DNA of 64,000 nucleotides from Globodera rostochiensis (GCA_018350325.1 JAEVLN010000003.1:1385985-1449984); one strand, 5' to 3'; positions 24,401 to 34,482 are shown, counted from the first letter of the stretch. Notes: generated by a model from the letters alone, not told the origin. Made by a program: numbers and translations.

Positions 24401-25298
24401 ATTGTATATCAGAAATTTATCTCAAAGTGGCCGCCAAAATAATTTCGAAAAATTCTTAGTTTAAAAATTTTCAAAATTTTTCCCGTTCCCGCGGGATTCC
24501 CGTTAAAAATTGAACGGGATTTCTACGGGAACGGGAAAAAGACGGGATTCCCGTTCGGGATTCCCGTCCCGTTCTTTTTGAAAACCCCGTTCCCGTTCCC
24601 GTTCCCGGAAATTTTTTTTTACCGGGCTCTAGTTTCAACGTTAAATCCCAAGCAGCAGCAGCAGGTGACGGGCGTTGAAATGGTCGCGCAGTTGCAAAAC
24701 ATCGGCGGTCCGAACTCCACCTTCTACCGCAACTCATTGCACAAAAGCCCGATCGACGGACGCGACTTGACGTCCATCAGCTGGCGCAACACGACCATTT
24801 GGGCAGCGTTGGACGGCTTCTTCAACGCGTCCATGAATCCGGATGCGCAACAATTTGTGCTTAGCTGGCACAAACAGACTGATCTGGGGGCATTGGGCAC
24901 CGCCGGGCATGTCAGCGATTTGCCGCCAGAAAAGGCGCGAAGGCTGGTGTTTAATTCGTTTGGCGACCGAAACATGGGCAACGTGTGGAAGCAGTACGTG
25001 ACGAGTTTATTCTAACCTAATCAAAGATAAAGTCCTGAAATGAGTTCGGATGGACTTTCCTCGAAATTCCAGGTATTATGCCAAGTCACAGTACAACCGT
25101 TTGGTGGGCATCAAACGCACATTTGACCCGGCACCGACCGTGTTCACGCCAAACAACTTTTGTGTGGGGATGCCACCGGGTAAACCGGAGCTGCCGCCGA
25201 ACAATGCCAGACTGCCTGCGACTATCTTCCCAATCACATCCGAACTCATGTGCACTTCGGTCAGTAAAAGTCCGATTAGCAAGCAGTGTTTGGACTGA
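21434..25298 (+). CDS. Secreted FAD-linked oxidase, berberine-bridge-enzyme type
   Basis: Flavin-dependent oxidase of the FAD_binding_4 plus BBE class; such enzymes oxidise alkaloids, sugars or alcohols with O2 and give H2O2. ATG 21434 opens a signal peptide ([15 protein letters not shown]). Exon 1 ends at 21582 and exon 2 starts at 21716. RTGGHQFTG carries the histidine that normally binds FAD, and [18 protein letters not shown], joined across the intron ending near 22277, carries the cysteine expected in bicovalent members. Further exons lie near 22490-22590, 22720-22790, 22918-23055, 23313-23620, 24665-24995 and 25073-25298. The C terminus has the BBE signature ([29 protein letters not shown]). 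Introns are TGATC rich, and one carries a hAT-like element. A few borders are uncertain. The substrate is unknown; secretion suggests an extracellular or host-facing role. Confidence 0.8.
23758..24631. mobile_element. Non-autonomous hAT-like element (874 bp) in an oxidase intron
   Basis: Ends are the perfect 10-bp inverted repeats TAGAGCCCGG and CCGGGCTCTA. It is flanked by the 8-bp direct repeat GTTTCAAC (23750-23757 and 24632-24639). An 8-bp target duplication and a YAGNG end fit the hAT superfamily. Subterminal regions are packed with CCCGTTCCCG and related inverted motifs at both ends. The core holds three copies of a palindrome of the type CGGCGGCGCCTATCGGCACC at about 24048, 24215 and 24366. 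No transposase ORF is present. It has the same orientation-neutral structure as a MITE and would be spliced out with the intron. Confidence 0.85.
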
Positions 25299-25697
25299 TC
25301 ATTCTGACCCTTCCCTCGGGTCACATGGCGCCTGATTATTCCGAACATGGACTATCGGAACCGCTGTTGTTGTTAAGGGGGCAGGCGCTGTTGACGCATA
25401 CATGACACAATGGATGCAACAGGAACAGCACACCGGCCCACGCCGCAACACCACCAATTAACTGATTTTGTTTCGCATTGCTTAACCTCCCCTAAATCGC
25501 GTCATGACAGGCAATTCGCTCTGTGAAATGAGTCATCACTAAGGCCTCTCTAATCGAACAGAAAGTCATCGAACACTTTCATTATATTTGAGTTTAAAGC
25601 ATATTCCATGCAAATGCTTCTGAATGGTAATACGGATTTCTGAGAGCACAGCTGAGCAGCCGATTGCCGCTGCATTCGCGGGCTCCGTGACTTTTTT

Positions 25698-25970
25698 TTA
25701 ATCAAATCCTATAAAAAGGAGGACCATTTTCTTAGACTGTTGCCAAATGAACGTTAAGAATCGCGCCCGGGGCGGTGCCCGTCTTCGTCCCTGAAGCACA
25801 TTGCCATTTGGCGCATTTTTACGTTGGGCCATTGCATTTGAATATTGTGGCAGTTCCAAATCAGTTGTTTTTGGTGCCGGTGATGAGTTAATAATGTTTG
25901 ATTCGTTCAAAGCCAAGCAAATGCCAACAGCAAAAGTGATGAAAAGATGCAACAGAAAGTGGGGGAACAT
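25698..25970 (-). CDS. Candidate small secreted protein
   Basis: Starting at the internal methionine 25970 (MFPHFLLHLFITFAVGICLA), the ORF begins with a good signal-peptide-like stretch of about 20 residues, followed by a hydrophilic 70-residue chain with a dibasic cluster (QGRRRAPPRARF) that could be a proprotein cleavage site. There is no cysteine scaffold. An upstream in-frame ATG at 25991 adds seven residues. No homologue is recognised and splicing could change the 3' half. It might be a neuropeptide-like or effector-like precursor, or a chance ORF. Confidence 0.3.
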   Translation of the reverse strand: MFPHFLLHLFITFAVGICLALNESNIINSSPAPKTTDLELPQYSNAMAQRKNAPNGNVLQGRRRAPPRARFLTFIWQQSKKMVLLFIGFD

Positions 25971-26808
25971 CGTATTTATTCCCTGAGGCATGAAAAAGTC
26001 GCAAATTTAAATTTGAACATTTTTCGCCCATCTCGAAGGTCAGTTGAAAACTGAGAGGACCTTCACAAGAGGGTGGGAGAACCTGATAGTGAATGAATGA
26101 TGGAACAAATCCAACCTGAAAATGAATGAATGCGAAAACATCGATCCGACCCGCGCCCGCTCATTCAAATCCCCCCGGGGGGGGGGGGGGGGGGGGGAGG
26201 GGAGGCGGGAACGGAAGATAAAGCGGGATGGATGGCAACCGGCTGAATGAAAGTCGAATTGATTTGTTTGTCAATTAGTTGCGTGCAATTTGTGGAACGA
26301 TGAAGCTAATTTATGAGAGAGTAAAAACAAATCATTTACAACTTCCGATTTTTGGAAATTTTGTTTTAAATATCCAAGGTGTAAAGGTGATGATGACGAC
26401 GATAATTGCATTTATGTAATATTAGTCAATATTCACAGATTTTATTTTTTTTAATTAATTTTTTACAATTATATTCGCTAATGATTTTATTCATTTGTAG
26501 CAAATTTTAAAAAAATTCTCTTTTATTTTAATCCCTGCCCTTTAGAAATGATTAAATTTTCTCTTATTTTAATTCCCGATCTAATTAATTATTGGCAATG
26601 CAAATGGATAACCAACGCCGGGGGGGGGGGGGGCGACAAGGGAAGTTAATTGAACATAAATTAAATGTTCTTAAGTATAAAAACTCGACTTTTATTACAT
26701 TAAGACGACCTTCACGCGACCAGTCCGGTAAAGACAAAGAATTTGGAAAACCCCGAGATCGAGACAGTCCGGGATTGGATTGGATTGGATTGGCATTTTC
26801 TGGACTAA

Positions 26809-27129
26809 CTAATTTTGAAAAATTTCCGTCGATGAACCGCCGTCGTCCTGATCCTCCTCGTCGTCCTCGTCCTCCTCTTCCCCAATGTACTTCCCTTGCA
26901 CAAAAGCATTTTTTGCCCATCCATTCGCTATTTTGTAAGCATTTCCCAGCCGCCCCACGTTCGCTTCCATTTCATTTTCCGATATTTTCTCAATGATCGC
27001 CGTCAAACGAATTAGAACAACAAAAGAAAGCCGCATTTGGCTTAATCTTTGAAAAGATAAATCCTTTTGAACTCCAAACACTTTTAAAAGGGACGGCGCT
27101 TTCAATATAAATGTAACTAAAAGTGGCAC
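26809..27129 (-). CDS. Doubtful ORF with acidic C terminus
   Basis: A 106-codon ORF whose last 65 residues (EKISENEMEANVGRLGNAYK onward) look protein-like: an amphipathic part followed by an acidic run (GEEEDEDDEEDQDDGG). An internal methionine begins MRLSFVVLIRLTAII, which could serve as a signal. The upstream part is unconvincing, so this may be only the last exon of an unseen gene. Family unknown. Confidence 0.25.
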   Translation of the reverse strand: MPLLVTFILKAPSLLKVFGVQKDLSFQRLSQMRLSFVVLIRLTAIIEKISENEMEANVGRLGNAYKIANGWAKNAFVQGKYIGEEEDEDDEEDQDDGGSSTEIFQN

Positions 27130-28117
27130 TTTCTTTATTAGTCGGTCGGCACTTTACAACAACGAATTGCCGAAACAATTAGCTAAATTTATTTAAAGGA
27201 AAGCATCGGTGGAAAGAATGTTTTAAATAATATGCAATAAAATGTAAATTCATTCAATTGGCTCAAAAAATAATAAAATTATATTATTAATATTTATTAA
27301 TAATAAATTCAATTGCCGCAATAATTCAACAACAAAAAATTAAATCGTTTTTCGAATCAATTTGAAGTGACGAGACAAATATTTTTTGAATGAGCGAATG
27401 AATGCAAATGTGCCCTGAGGCACTTCCGTGCCGTCATTTTCTGGGTCAACGTTTTGCCCACAACAAATTCAATCAATGAGGGCAATAAAGATTATCCATG
27501 CATCCATCCATATATCCAATTCCCTCCTCCAATTGCATTTGGTCAGAGGACGTACATATCCGTCCTCATTTATAAGATTTGTCGGTAATAGTGAAGATGG
27601 GGTGCCTCCCATTTAAAACAAAAAAATTAGTTTTCAGTTGATTAAAAGATTTTTCTAGGGGTATTCGAGTGTGTAGAGTCCGAATTTGACCTCCATTTCG
27701 ACCAATTTTGAATCCCGGACCCGAATTCGAACATTTTCTCGGCGGCGCCTATCGGCACCGCCACCCCCCCCCCCCCCCCCCTCCCCCTACTAAAGCATAT
27801 TTCGGACCCCAAAATCTTTTTTTGCCCTTGATGTCCTTATTTTTGAAGATTTTCGATACGATCCCTGCGCATTTGGTCGACTCGGTCAGCGGACAATTGG
27901 TCTTCAACAAAATGGCACTTTATATTTGTCACAAATCGCTTTCTGAACTCTTGCCCATCTTGCAAACTGATCCAAAGGCTTATTAAGCCTCCACAACAAG
28001 CATACAAATGCCGAAAGGAAGAATTTAAGGGGAACGAAAAAGGCAAAAAACTTTTATTTGCGATATTAACATAAAATATTTAATTCTTTTTGTTAGGAGA
28101 GACAGATAATTGGGGAC

Positions 28118-28438
28118 ATGAAACGACGTCATTTGGCACTCGAAACTTTGTTTGCTCAATGGCAACCATTGATCTGTCCCCAAATTCAGGTCCTTCTTTC
28201 CTCAAGTTTCGCTGATCAGATTCTTTCACAGACTTCTCAATTTAAGCTGATCGACCAATCAACGATTTCCAACTATATCAGAACAATTGACGAAGAAGGA
28301 CATAAAAGATCGGACCTTATGAATGATACTGCTACTAACACAGCACCATCATCTTCAACAACAGCAGCAACTTCAAAGGGAATTTGTCTCAATGAACTTT
28401 GATGATGTGAATGAAGATTGCGCCAACGGCACTTTGAG
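28118..28438 (+). CDS. Doubtful ORF or exon upstream of the duplicated WD40 segment
   Basis: MKRRHLALETLFAQWQPLIC begins a 94-codon ORF with a hydrophilic, Ser/Thr-rich end. In another frame the overlapping stretch reads a glutamine run followed by REFVSMNFDDVNED and reaches the CGGACA|GTGAGT donor at the left edge of the tandem duplication. Neither frame can be joined in phase to the WD40 exon that follows. It may be an exon of the gene that was interrupted by the duplication. Confidence 0.25.
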
Positions 28439-28837
28439 CCGGACAGTGAGTTTTAATTTAAAATGGAAAAGCTCCTAGTGGCACCACCGGACCTCCAAAA
28501 AGATTTTAAGACTTAAGAAATGCATCAGAAAAGGCTGAAAATTTTGGCTCTACTTCAGTTTATGCGTCCAAACATAAAGCTTTAGCTTAACAATAGCTTC
28601 AGCTCTTTGAGAGCTTTCGAATGGCTTTAAGAATATATGCATCAGTTAAGTTTGAAGTCAGTTTTGGACGCATAAAAGTTTTGTTGGATGCATAAACTGA
28701 TTGAACGCATAAACTGAAGTAGAGCCCAAAATATTTTAATTAAATTACGATCTTTTAGTGCTTAATTTAGTCAAGTGTAATTTTTAGTATACGGGGATCA
28801 TTTTTATATTCTATTTTATAAACTGCTTTTCTTGAAG

Positions 28838-29577
28838 GGTGTTTGATCTGAATGACCGAGAAATGCCTAAACTGGTCAAACTGGAGGCCCATGACGGGGT
28901 AGTACTCTGCTTGGAGTATTGTGTACCGTCAAGCGGTAAGCTTTAAAAAAAATCGAATCAATTTCGTCGTCCGTTGAATTAAACCCTTTCCGGGCTTCAC
29001 TTGTTGGCTTCAGGCAGCAGAGATCGGCTCATCCATCTGTTCGACGTCGATCAACATTTGGTACGGACAAATTGTTCGATATGTCGTGTGCAATCCTGGC
29101 ACAGTCCGTGCAGTTGATCAGGCACAGAAACTGATCAACGATCTGCTGGCAATTTGTTTGGAAATGCTGTGCACTCGGACAAAATTTTTCAGGTGGATTT
29201 AACTTTTTACACAATTGTTTAAATTTAAAATAGCGAAAATATTATTAAATTTTGCTGCTTTTATTAATTCAAAAAATTGTTTTTTCAGCATGGAATCGCA
29301 ACGCACCATCATCCAAATTGTGCTCGTCCCGCTGATTGAGAAGGGCGCAGTGGACAAAATGTGGAGAACATCATCAAAGTGTCGCAAGAGATTGCCGCAA
29401 GCGAAATCGCATTTTCCCAGCAACAACAACATTGAACAATTGATCGATTATCAACAACCGAATCAAGGCGTACTCGTGCTGATCAAGCTGTTCAGTGCAA
29501 TGGAACAGCTGCTGTTTGCCAACGCGGAACTTCAGCGACATTTTATGAACGCGACGACGAGAGCAGCTAAAAAGTGA
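28838..29577 (+). pseudogene. WD40 (WDR62/MAPKBP1-like) fragment plus helical segment, copy A
   Basis: Exon 28838-28935 reads VFDLNDREMPKLVKLEAHDG and VLCLEYCVPSSG; the next exon, from 29014, reads SRDRLIHLFDVDQHL. Together they resemble one WD40 blade of the WDR62/MAPKBP1 family. Within the same exon another frame opens and runs on (YGQIVRYVVCNPGTV; LINDLLAICLEMLCTRTKFF) across an intron into MESQRTIIQIVLVPLIEKGA and ends at 29577. That part looks alpha-helical and I do not recognise it. No splice phase joins either upstream exon to VFDLND without a stop, so I regard this as broken or chimeric. A frameshift or assembly error could also explain it. Confidence 0.5.
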
Positions 29578-29754
29578 TTGGCGGAAAGGACGAGGAGAAT
29601 AACAACAAATGATTTGGTCTCAAATATTGGCGAGTGTTAGGGAAAAGATAAGAGACGAACACTGACATAATATATTGCACAACACAGGGCACCAAAAACA
29701 GAGCTTTTCTGAATAAGAAAATGTTGGAAATTGACCATTTTAAGAAAATATAAT

Positions 29755-30684
29755 AATATTTGGAAATTATGGATCATATGGCCCAGACTCAAAATCCCTC
29801 AAAACCACTTTTATAGGTTTTCTTAGGTGCTGAACCGATAGAACAATCAAATTTTTTAGTCGCTCCGCCTTTAAACCGGTTTTTGAACCGTTTAAAAACT
29901 GCCAAAAATGGAGCATTTTGACCTGAATTTTGTGTCTTCTTGTCGGCTAATTTCAAAAAATTTAGTATCATCCGTCGGCTCTCGACGAGATAAATCGATC
30001 GAGATGTGACGGGATACGATCAGACGCCATTTGGATACCGGCTGGCTGAGTCCCAGTGTAAAAGGGGCATTTCAGTACCATTAAGAAACAAACAGCCGAA
30101 TGGGCGCATGGGGAAGCCAAAAGGTGGGTATACACACCTTTGACTTCCCCTTAATTCCCTACACTTACCGGGGTACCGAATGGTACCTAATGGGCGCATG
30201 GGGAAGTCAAAAGGTGGGTGTGTGAAAAGCTATTTTCATCAACGGCTAAGTTAATCGGTTAATATTAGGCGCCTACTATTAATAGTTTATCTTAGCCGTT
30301 TTGATGGAAATAGCTTTTCACATACACACCTTTTGACTGCTCCTTTTTTACGTTTGGTACTGAAATGTCCCTTTTACACTGGGACTCATTCGACCGGTAT
30401 GCAAATGGCGTCTGATCGTATCCCATCACATCTCGATTGATTTATCTCGTCGAGAGCTGTCGAATTATACTAAATTTGTTGCAATTGATCCATAGGAAGA
30501 TACAAAATTTTGGCCAAAAATCTCCATTTTTGGCAATATTTAAACCGTTCAAAACCCGGTTTAAAGCCGAGCAACAAAATTCTTTTTTTGCTTGTTCTAT
30601 CGGTTTCAGCACCTAAGAAACCCTATAAAAGTGGTTTTGAGGGATTTTGAGTCTGGGCCCTATGATCCATAATTTCCAAATATT
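29755..30684. mobile_element. Long-armed inverted-repeat element, copy A
   Basis: The outer ends are AATATTTGGAAATTATGGAT and its reverse complement, flanked by TAAT on both sides. The arms extend over a few hundred bases: CTCAAAATCCCTCAAAACCA on the left returns inverted near 30640. The centre holds a second inverted pair around TGAAAAGCTATTTTCATCAA (30227 and 30308). No long ORF is present. It is a foldback-type non-autonomous DNA element; the superfamily is unclear. Confidence 0.75.
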
Positions 30685-30784
30685 TAATATCTTTGGGAGC
30701 CCTGCCTTTTATTGTAATATGCATGGCACAATTATTTTTTAGCCTCATATTTGCTTATTTTTGTTTGTATCAAATACAAAGAAA

Positions 30785-31120
30785 CTGATCAAAAAAAATC
30801 AATCAATACAAAAAATAAAAAAACCGATCAATAAAAAAAGATTAAAAAAAACCGATCAATAAAAGAAGATAAAAAAACCGATCAATAAAAAAGATAAAAA
30901 AAAATCGATCAATACAAAAAAGATTAAAAAAAAACCGATCAATAAAAGAAGATAAAAAAACCGATCAATAAAAAAGATAAAAAAAAATCGATCAATACAA
31001 AAAAATCTAAAAAATAAACCGATCAATAAAAGAAGATAAAAAAACCGATCAATAAAAAAGATTTAAAAAAATCGATCAATACAAAAAAGATAAAAAAAAA
31101 CCGATCAATACAAAAAGATT
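30785..31120. repeat. A-rich minisatellite (CGATCAATAAAAAAGAT type), array A
   Basis: Units of roughly 22-26 bases built from (A)CCGATCAATAAAAAAGATAA with variable A runs, alternating ACC/ATC before GATCAAT. A higher-order repeat of about 110 bases is visible: the same series of unit variants recurs at 30840, 30920 and 31010. Confidence 0.85.
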
Positions 31121-31230
31121 AGAAGAAAAAAACTATTCACTCACGCACGTTGTTTTTCTCCCATGTGTTCGACATTGAGGTGGGTGGCCTTTTTTACGTT
31201 TTTGATTTAAATTTATGAAAAATTTTCAGG

Positions 31231-31345
31231 TCTTGATTTCCCAGCCACAACTGTTTTTCACCGTCGGAGATGACGAAACCGTTCGTGTTTGGTACCTGAA
31301 CAACAGCAACAACATCGACCACCGACAGAACACTGCCGCCGTCCA
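31231..31345 (+). pseudogene. WD40 exon upstream of copy B
   Basis: After a TTTTCAG acceptor the exon reads VLISQPQLFFTVGDDETVRV then WYLNNSNN, which is one WD40 blade ending in the expected VRVW. It belongs before the VFDLND exon in WDR62-like proteins, but ends in the wrong phase for it (joining gives GV then stop). An earlier short stretch (SHVFDIE before GTGGGT at 31179) may be its 5' neighbour. Confidence 0.5.
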
Positions 31346-31744
31346 CCGGACAGTGAGTTTTAATTTAAAATGGAAAAGCTCCTAGTGGCACCACCGGACC
31401 TCCAAAAAGATTTTAAGACTTAAGAAATGCATCAGAAAAGGCTGAAAATTTTGGCTCTACTTCAGTTTATGCGTCCAAACATAAAGCTTTAGCTTAACAA
31501 TAGCTTCAGCTCTTTGAGAGCTTTCGAATGGCTTTAAGAATATATGCATCAGTTAAGTTTGAAGTCAGTTTTGGACGCATAAAAGTTTTGTTGGATGCAT
31601 AAACTGATTGAACGCATAAACTGAAGTAGAGCCCAAAATATTTTAATTAAATTACGATCTTTTAGTGCTTAATTTAGTCAAGTGTAATTTTTAGTATACG
31701 GGGATCATTTTTATATTCTATTTTATAAACTGCTTTTCTTGAAG

Positions 31745-32484
31745 GGTGTTTGATCTGAATGACCGAGAAATGCCTAAACTGGTCAAACTGGAGGCCCATG
31801 ACGGGGTAGTACTCTGCTTGGAGTATTGTGTACCGTCAAGCGGTAAGCTTTAAAAAAAATCGAATCAATTTCGTCGTCCGTTGAATTAAACCCTTTCCGG
31901 GCTTCACTTGTTGGCTTCAGGCAGCAGAGATCGGCTCATCCATCTGTTCGACGTCGATCAACATTTGGTACGGACAAATTGTTCGATATGTCGTGTGCAA
32001 TCCTGGCACAGTCCGTGCAGTTGATCAGGCACAGAAACTGATCAACGATCTGCTGGCAATTTGTTTGGAAATGCTGTGCACTCGGACAAAATTTTTCAGG
32101 TGGATTTAACTTTTTACACAATTGTTTAAATTTAAAATAGCGAAAATATTATTAAATTTTGCTGCTTTTATTAATTCAAAAAATTGTTTTTTCAGCATGG
32201 AATCGCAACGCACCATCATCCAAATTGTGCTCGTCCCGCTGATTGAGAAGGGCGCAGTGGACAAAATGTGGAGAACATCATCAAAGTGTCGCAAGAGATT
32301 GCCGCAAGCGAAATCGCATTTTCCCAGCAACAACAACATTGAACAATTGATCGATTATCAACAACCGAATCAAGGCGTACTCGTGCTGATCAAGCTGTTC
32401 AGTGCAATGGAACAGCTGCTGTTTGCCAACGCGGAACTTCAGCGACATTTTATGAACGCGACGACGAGAGCAGCTAAAAAGTGA
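31745..32484 (+). pseudogene. WD40 fragment plus helical segment, copy B
   Basis: Duplicate of 28838-29577, apparently identical in all coding parts (VFDLNDREMPKLVKLEAHDG, SRDRLIHLFDV, then MESQRTIIQIVLVPLIEKGA to the stop at 32484). Without any base changes seen by eye, the copy is either very recent or an assembly duplicate. Confidence 0.5.
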
Positions 32485-32661
32485 TTGGCGGAAAGGACGA
32501 GGAGAATAACAACAAATGATTTGGTCTCAAATATTGGCGAGTGTTAGGGAAAAGATAAGAGACGAACACTGACATAATATATTGCACAACACAGGGCACC
32601 AAAAACAGAGCTTTTCTGAATAAGAAAATGTTGGAAATTGACCATTTTAAGAAAATATAAT

Positions 32662-33486
32662 AATATTTGGAAATTATGGATCATAGGGCCCAGACTCAAA
32701 ATCCCTCAAAACCACTTTTATAGGTTTTCTTAGGTGCTGAAACCGATAGAACAATCAAATTTTTTAGTCGCTCCGCCTTTAAACCGGTTTTTGAACCGTT
32801 TAAAAATTGCCAAAAATGGTGATTTTTGGCCAAGTCTTCTTGCCGGCTAATTTCAAAAAATTTAGTATCATCCGTCAGCTCTCGACGAAACAAATCGATC
32901 TAGATGTGACGGGATACGATCAGACGCCATTTGGATACCGGCGGACTGAGTCCCAGTGTAAAAGAGACATTTCAGTACCATTAAGAAACAAACAGCCGAT
33001 TGACCGAATGGTACATAGTGGACGCATGGGGTAGTCAAAAGGTGGGTGCACACACCTTTTGACTACCCCTAAATTCCCTACCCTTGCCGGGGTCCTGAGT
33101 GCACAGTTGTGTTATGTTTAAAGTTGTCTGCGTAGAAAGGTGGTTCATTTTTACTTTTGGTACTGAAATGTCCCTTTTACACTGGGACTCATTCGACCGG
33201 TATGCAAATGGCGTCTGATCGTGTCTCGTCACATTTTGATCGATTTATCTCGTCGAGAGCTGACGGATGATACTAAATTTGTTGAAAGTGATCTATAGGA
33301 AGATACAAAATTTGGCCAAAAATCTCCATTTTTGGCAATATTTAAACCGTTCAAAACCCGGTTTAAAGCCGAGCAACAAAATTCTTTTTTTGCTTGTTCT
33401 ATCGGTTTCAGCACCTAAGAAACCCTATAAAAGTGGTTTTGAGGGATTTTGAGTCTGGGCCCTATGATCCATAATTTCCAAATATT
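32662..33486. mobile_element. Long-armed inverted-repeat element, copy B
   Basis: Same termini and TAAT flanks as copy A at 29755-30684, but about 100 bases shorter, with many substitutions and a different centre (one of the inner inverted arms is missing, and CTGAGTGCACAGTTGTGTTA appears instead). The two copies are clearly more diverged than the surrounding duplicated DNA. Confidence 0.75.
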
Positions 33487-33589
33487 TAATATCTTTGGGA
33501 GCCCTGCCTTTTATTGTAACATGCATGGCACAATTATTTTTTAGCCTCGATATTTGCTTGTTTTATCAAATACAAAAAAACTGATCAAA

Positions 33590-33815
33590 AAAAAATAAAA
33601 ATCGATCAATAAAAAAAATCAAAAAAAAACCGATCAATACAAAAAGATTAAAAAAACGATCAATAAAAAAAGATAAAAAAACCGATCAATAAAAAAAGAT
33701 TAAAAAAAATCGATCAATACAAAAAATAAAAAATAAACCGATCAATAAAAAAAGATTAAAAAAAACGGATAAATAAAAACGGATCAAAAAAAAAACAAAA
33801 AAAAACAAAAAAAAA
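33590..33815. repeat. A-rich minisatellite, array B
   Basis: Related to the array at 30785-31120: GATCAATAAAAAAAGATAAA units with ACC/ATC variants, shorter and more degenerate, ending in long A runs directly before the adenylosuccinate-synthetase-like fragment. Confidence 0.8.
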
Positions 33816-33828
33816 ACCCACGCATTCA

Positions 33829-33875
33829 GTCACCGTTCTCTTGGGTGCACAATGGGGCGACGAAGGCAATGGAAA
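33829..33875 (+). pseudogene. Adenylosuccinate synthetase N-terminal fragment
   Basis: TVLLGAQWGDEGNGK is the GTP-binding loop at the start of adenylosuccinate synthetase (first step from IMP to AMP), here with Asn where the family has Lys in GDEGKGK. It ends at a possible donor (AAA|GTGCTT). The next 200-odd residues of the enzyme are absent before its C-terminal exons at 34532, so this cannot be an intact gene. Confidence 0.55.
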
Positions 33876-33970
33876 GTGCTTTTCTCATCGGACATCACCA
33901 AACACGCGTCGCTCTGGTCCGTTCCCTAAACTTGAACTTAATTTCTATTTTTAAATATTTTTATTTCCAG

Positions 33971-34112
33971 CACCTTTTTGTGTGGCCTGCCCGTTGGCAT
34001 CAAGTGCCCTCAAGCGTTTTTTTCCGCCGCCTCCCTCGACTTTTGCCTTGTCGACGAGGCCTCCCAACGCGCGGACGCCGAACTGATCGCCGATCGGCCC
34101 CGCCTTCCCCTC
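33971..34112 (+). pseudogene. SF1 helicase motif II fragment (DNA2/SMUBP2-like)
   Basis: After TTTCCAG, one frame reads TFLCGLPVGIKCPQAFFSAA then SLDFCLVDEASQRADAELIA. The FDxCxVDEASQ stretch is helicase motif II of the UPF1-like superfamily 1, which also includes DNA2. It then runs into the C-rich tract. No Walker A exon or downstream motifs were found nearby, so only a fragment is present, placed between two adenylosuccinate synthetase pieces. Confidence 0.5.
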
Positions 34113-34482
34113 CCCCATCCTCCTCCCCCCCCCCCCCTCCTCCTCCCCGCCTCCCCCCCCCCCCCGCCTCCTCCCCCCCCCCCCTCCTCCTCCCCCCCCC
34201 CCTCCTCCTCCTCCCCCTCCTCCTCCCCGCCTCCCCCCCCCCCTCCTCCCCCCCCCTCCTCCCCCCCCCCTCCTCCTCCCCCCCCTCCTCCTCCTCCCCC
34301 CCCCCCTCCTCCTCCTCCCCCTCCTCCTCCCCTCCCCCCCCCCTCCTCCCCCCCCCTCCTCCCCCCCCCCCCTCCTCCTCCCCCCCCTCCTCCTCCTCCC
34401 CCCCCCCTCCTCCTCCTCCCCCTCCTCCTCCTCCCCCCGCCTCCTCCTCCTCCTCCCCCCCCCCCTCCTCCCCCTCTCCCAC
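34110..34482. repeat. 370-bp pyrimidine tract of CTCCTCC and C runs
   Basis: Almost purely C and T on the plus strand, with C runs up to about 13 separated by CTCCTCCTCC blocks. A sub-array of about 120 bases seems repeated (34230-34330 versus 34355-34440). It yields spurious Pro/Ser ORFs on the plus strand and Gly/Arg/Glu ORFs on the minus strand in all frames. Confidence 0.95.

Larger units (their letters stand above)
25299..28117. other. Sparse region with two doubtful small ORFs
   Basis: Apart from the small minus-strand ORFs annotated separately, I see AT-rich spacer, a long G tract at 26175-26200, another at 26622-26632, a GATTG triple near 26773-26793, and a palindrome copy plus C tract at 27740-27783. 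Plus-strand ORFs near 26592-26996 and 27708-27986 cross these tracts and have no family character. Confidence 0.45.
28439..33590. repeat. Tandem duplication, two units of about 2.9 and 2.3 kb
   Basis: Sequence from 28439 (CCGGACAGTGAG...) to about 30780 recurs from 31346 to about 33590, nearly base for base in the first 1.3 kb. The left breakpoint lies at an exon/donor junction in both copies, with different exons upstream of it. Each unit holds WD40-like exons, an unrecognised helical coding segment, a long-armed inverted-repeat element and an A-rich minisatellite. The middle parts of the inverted-repeat elements differ most. Confidence 0.9.
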
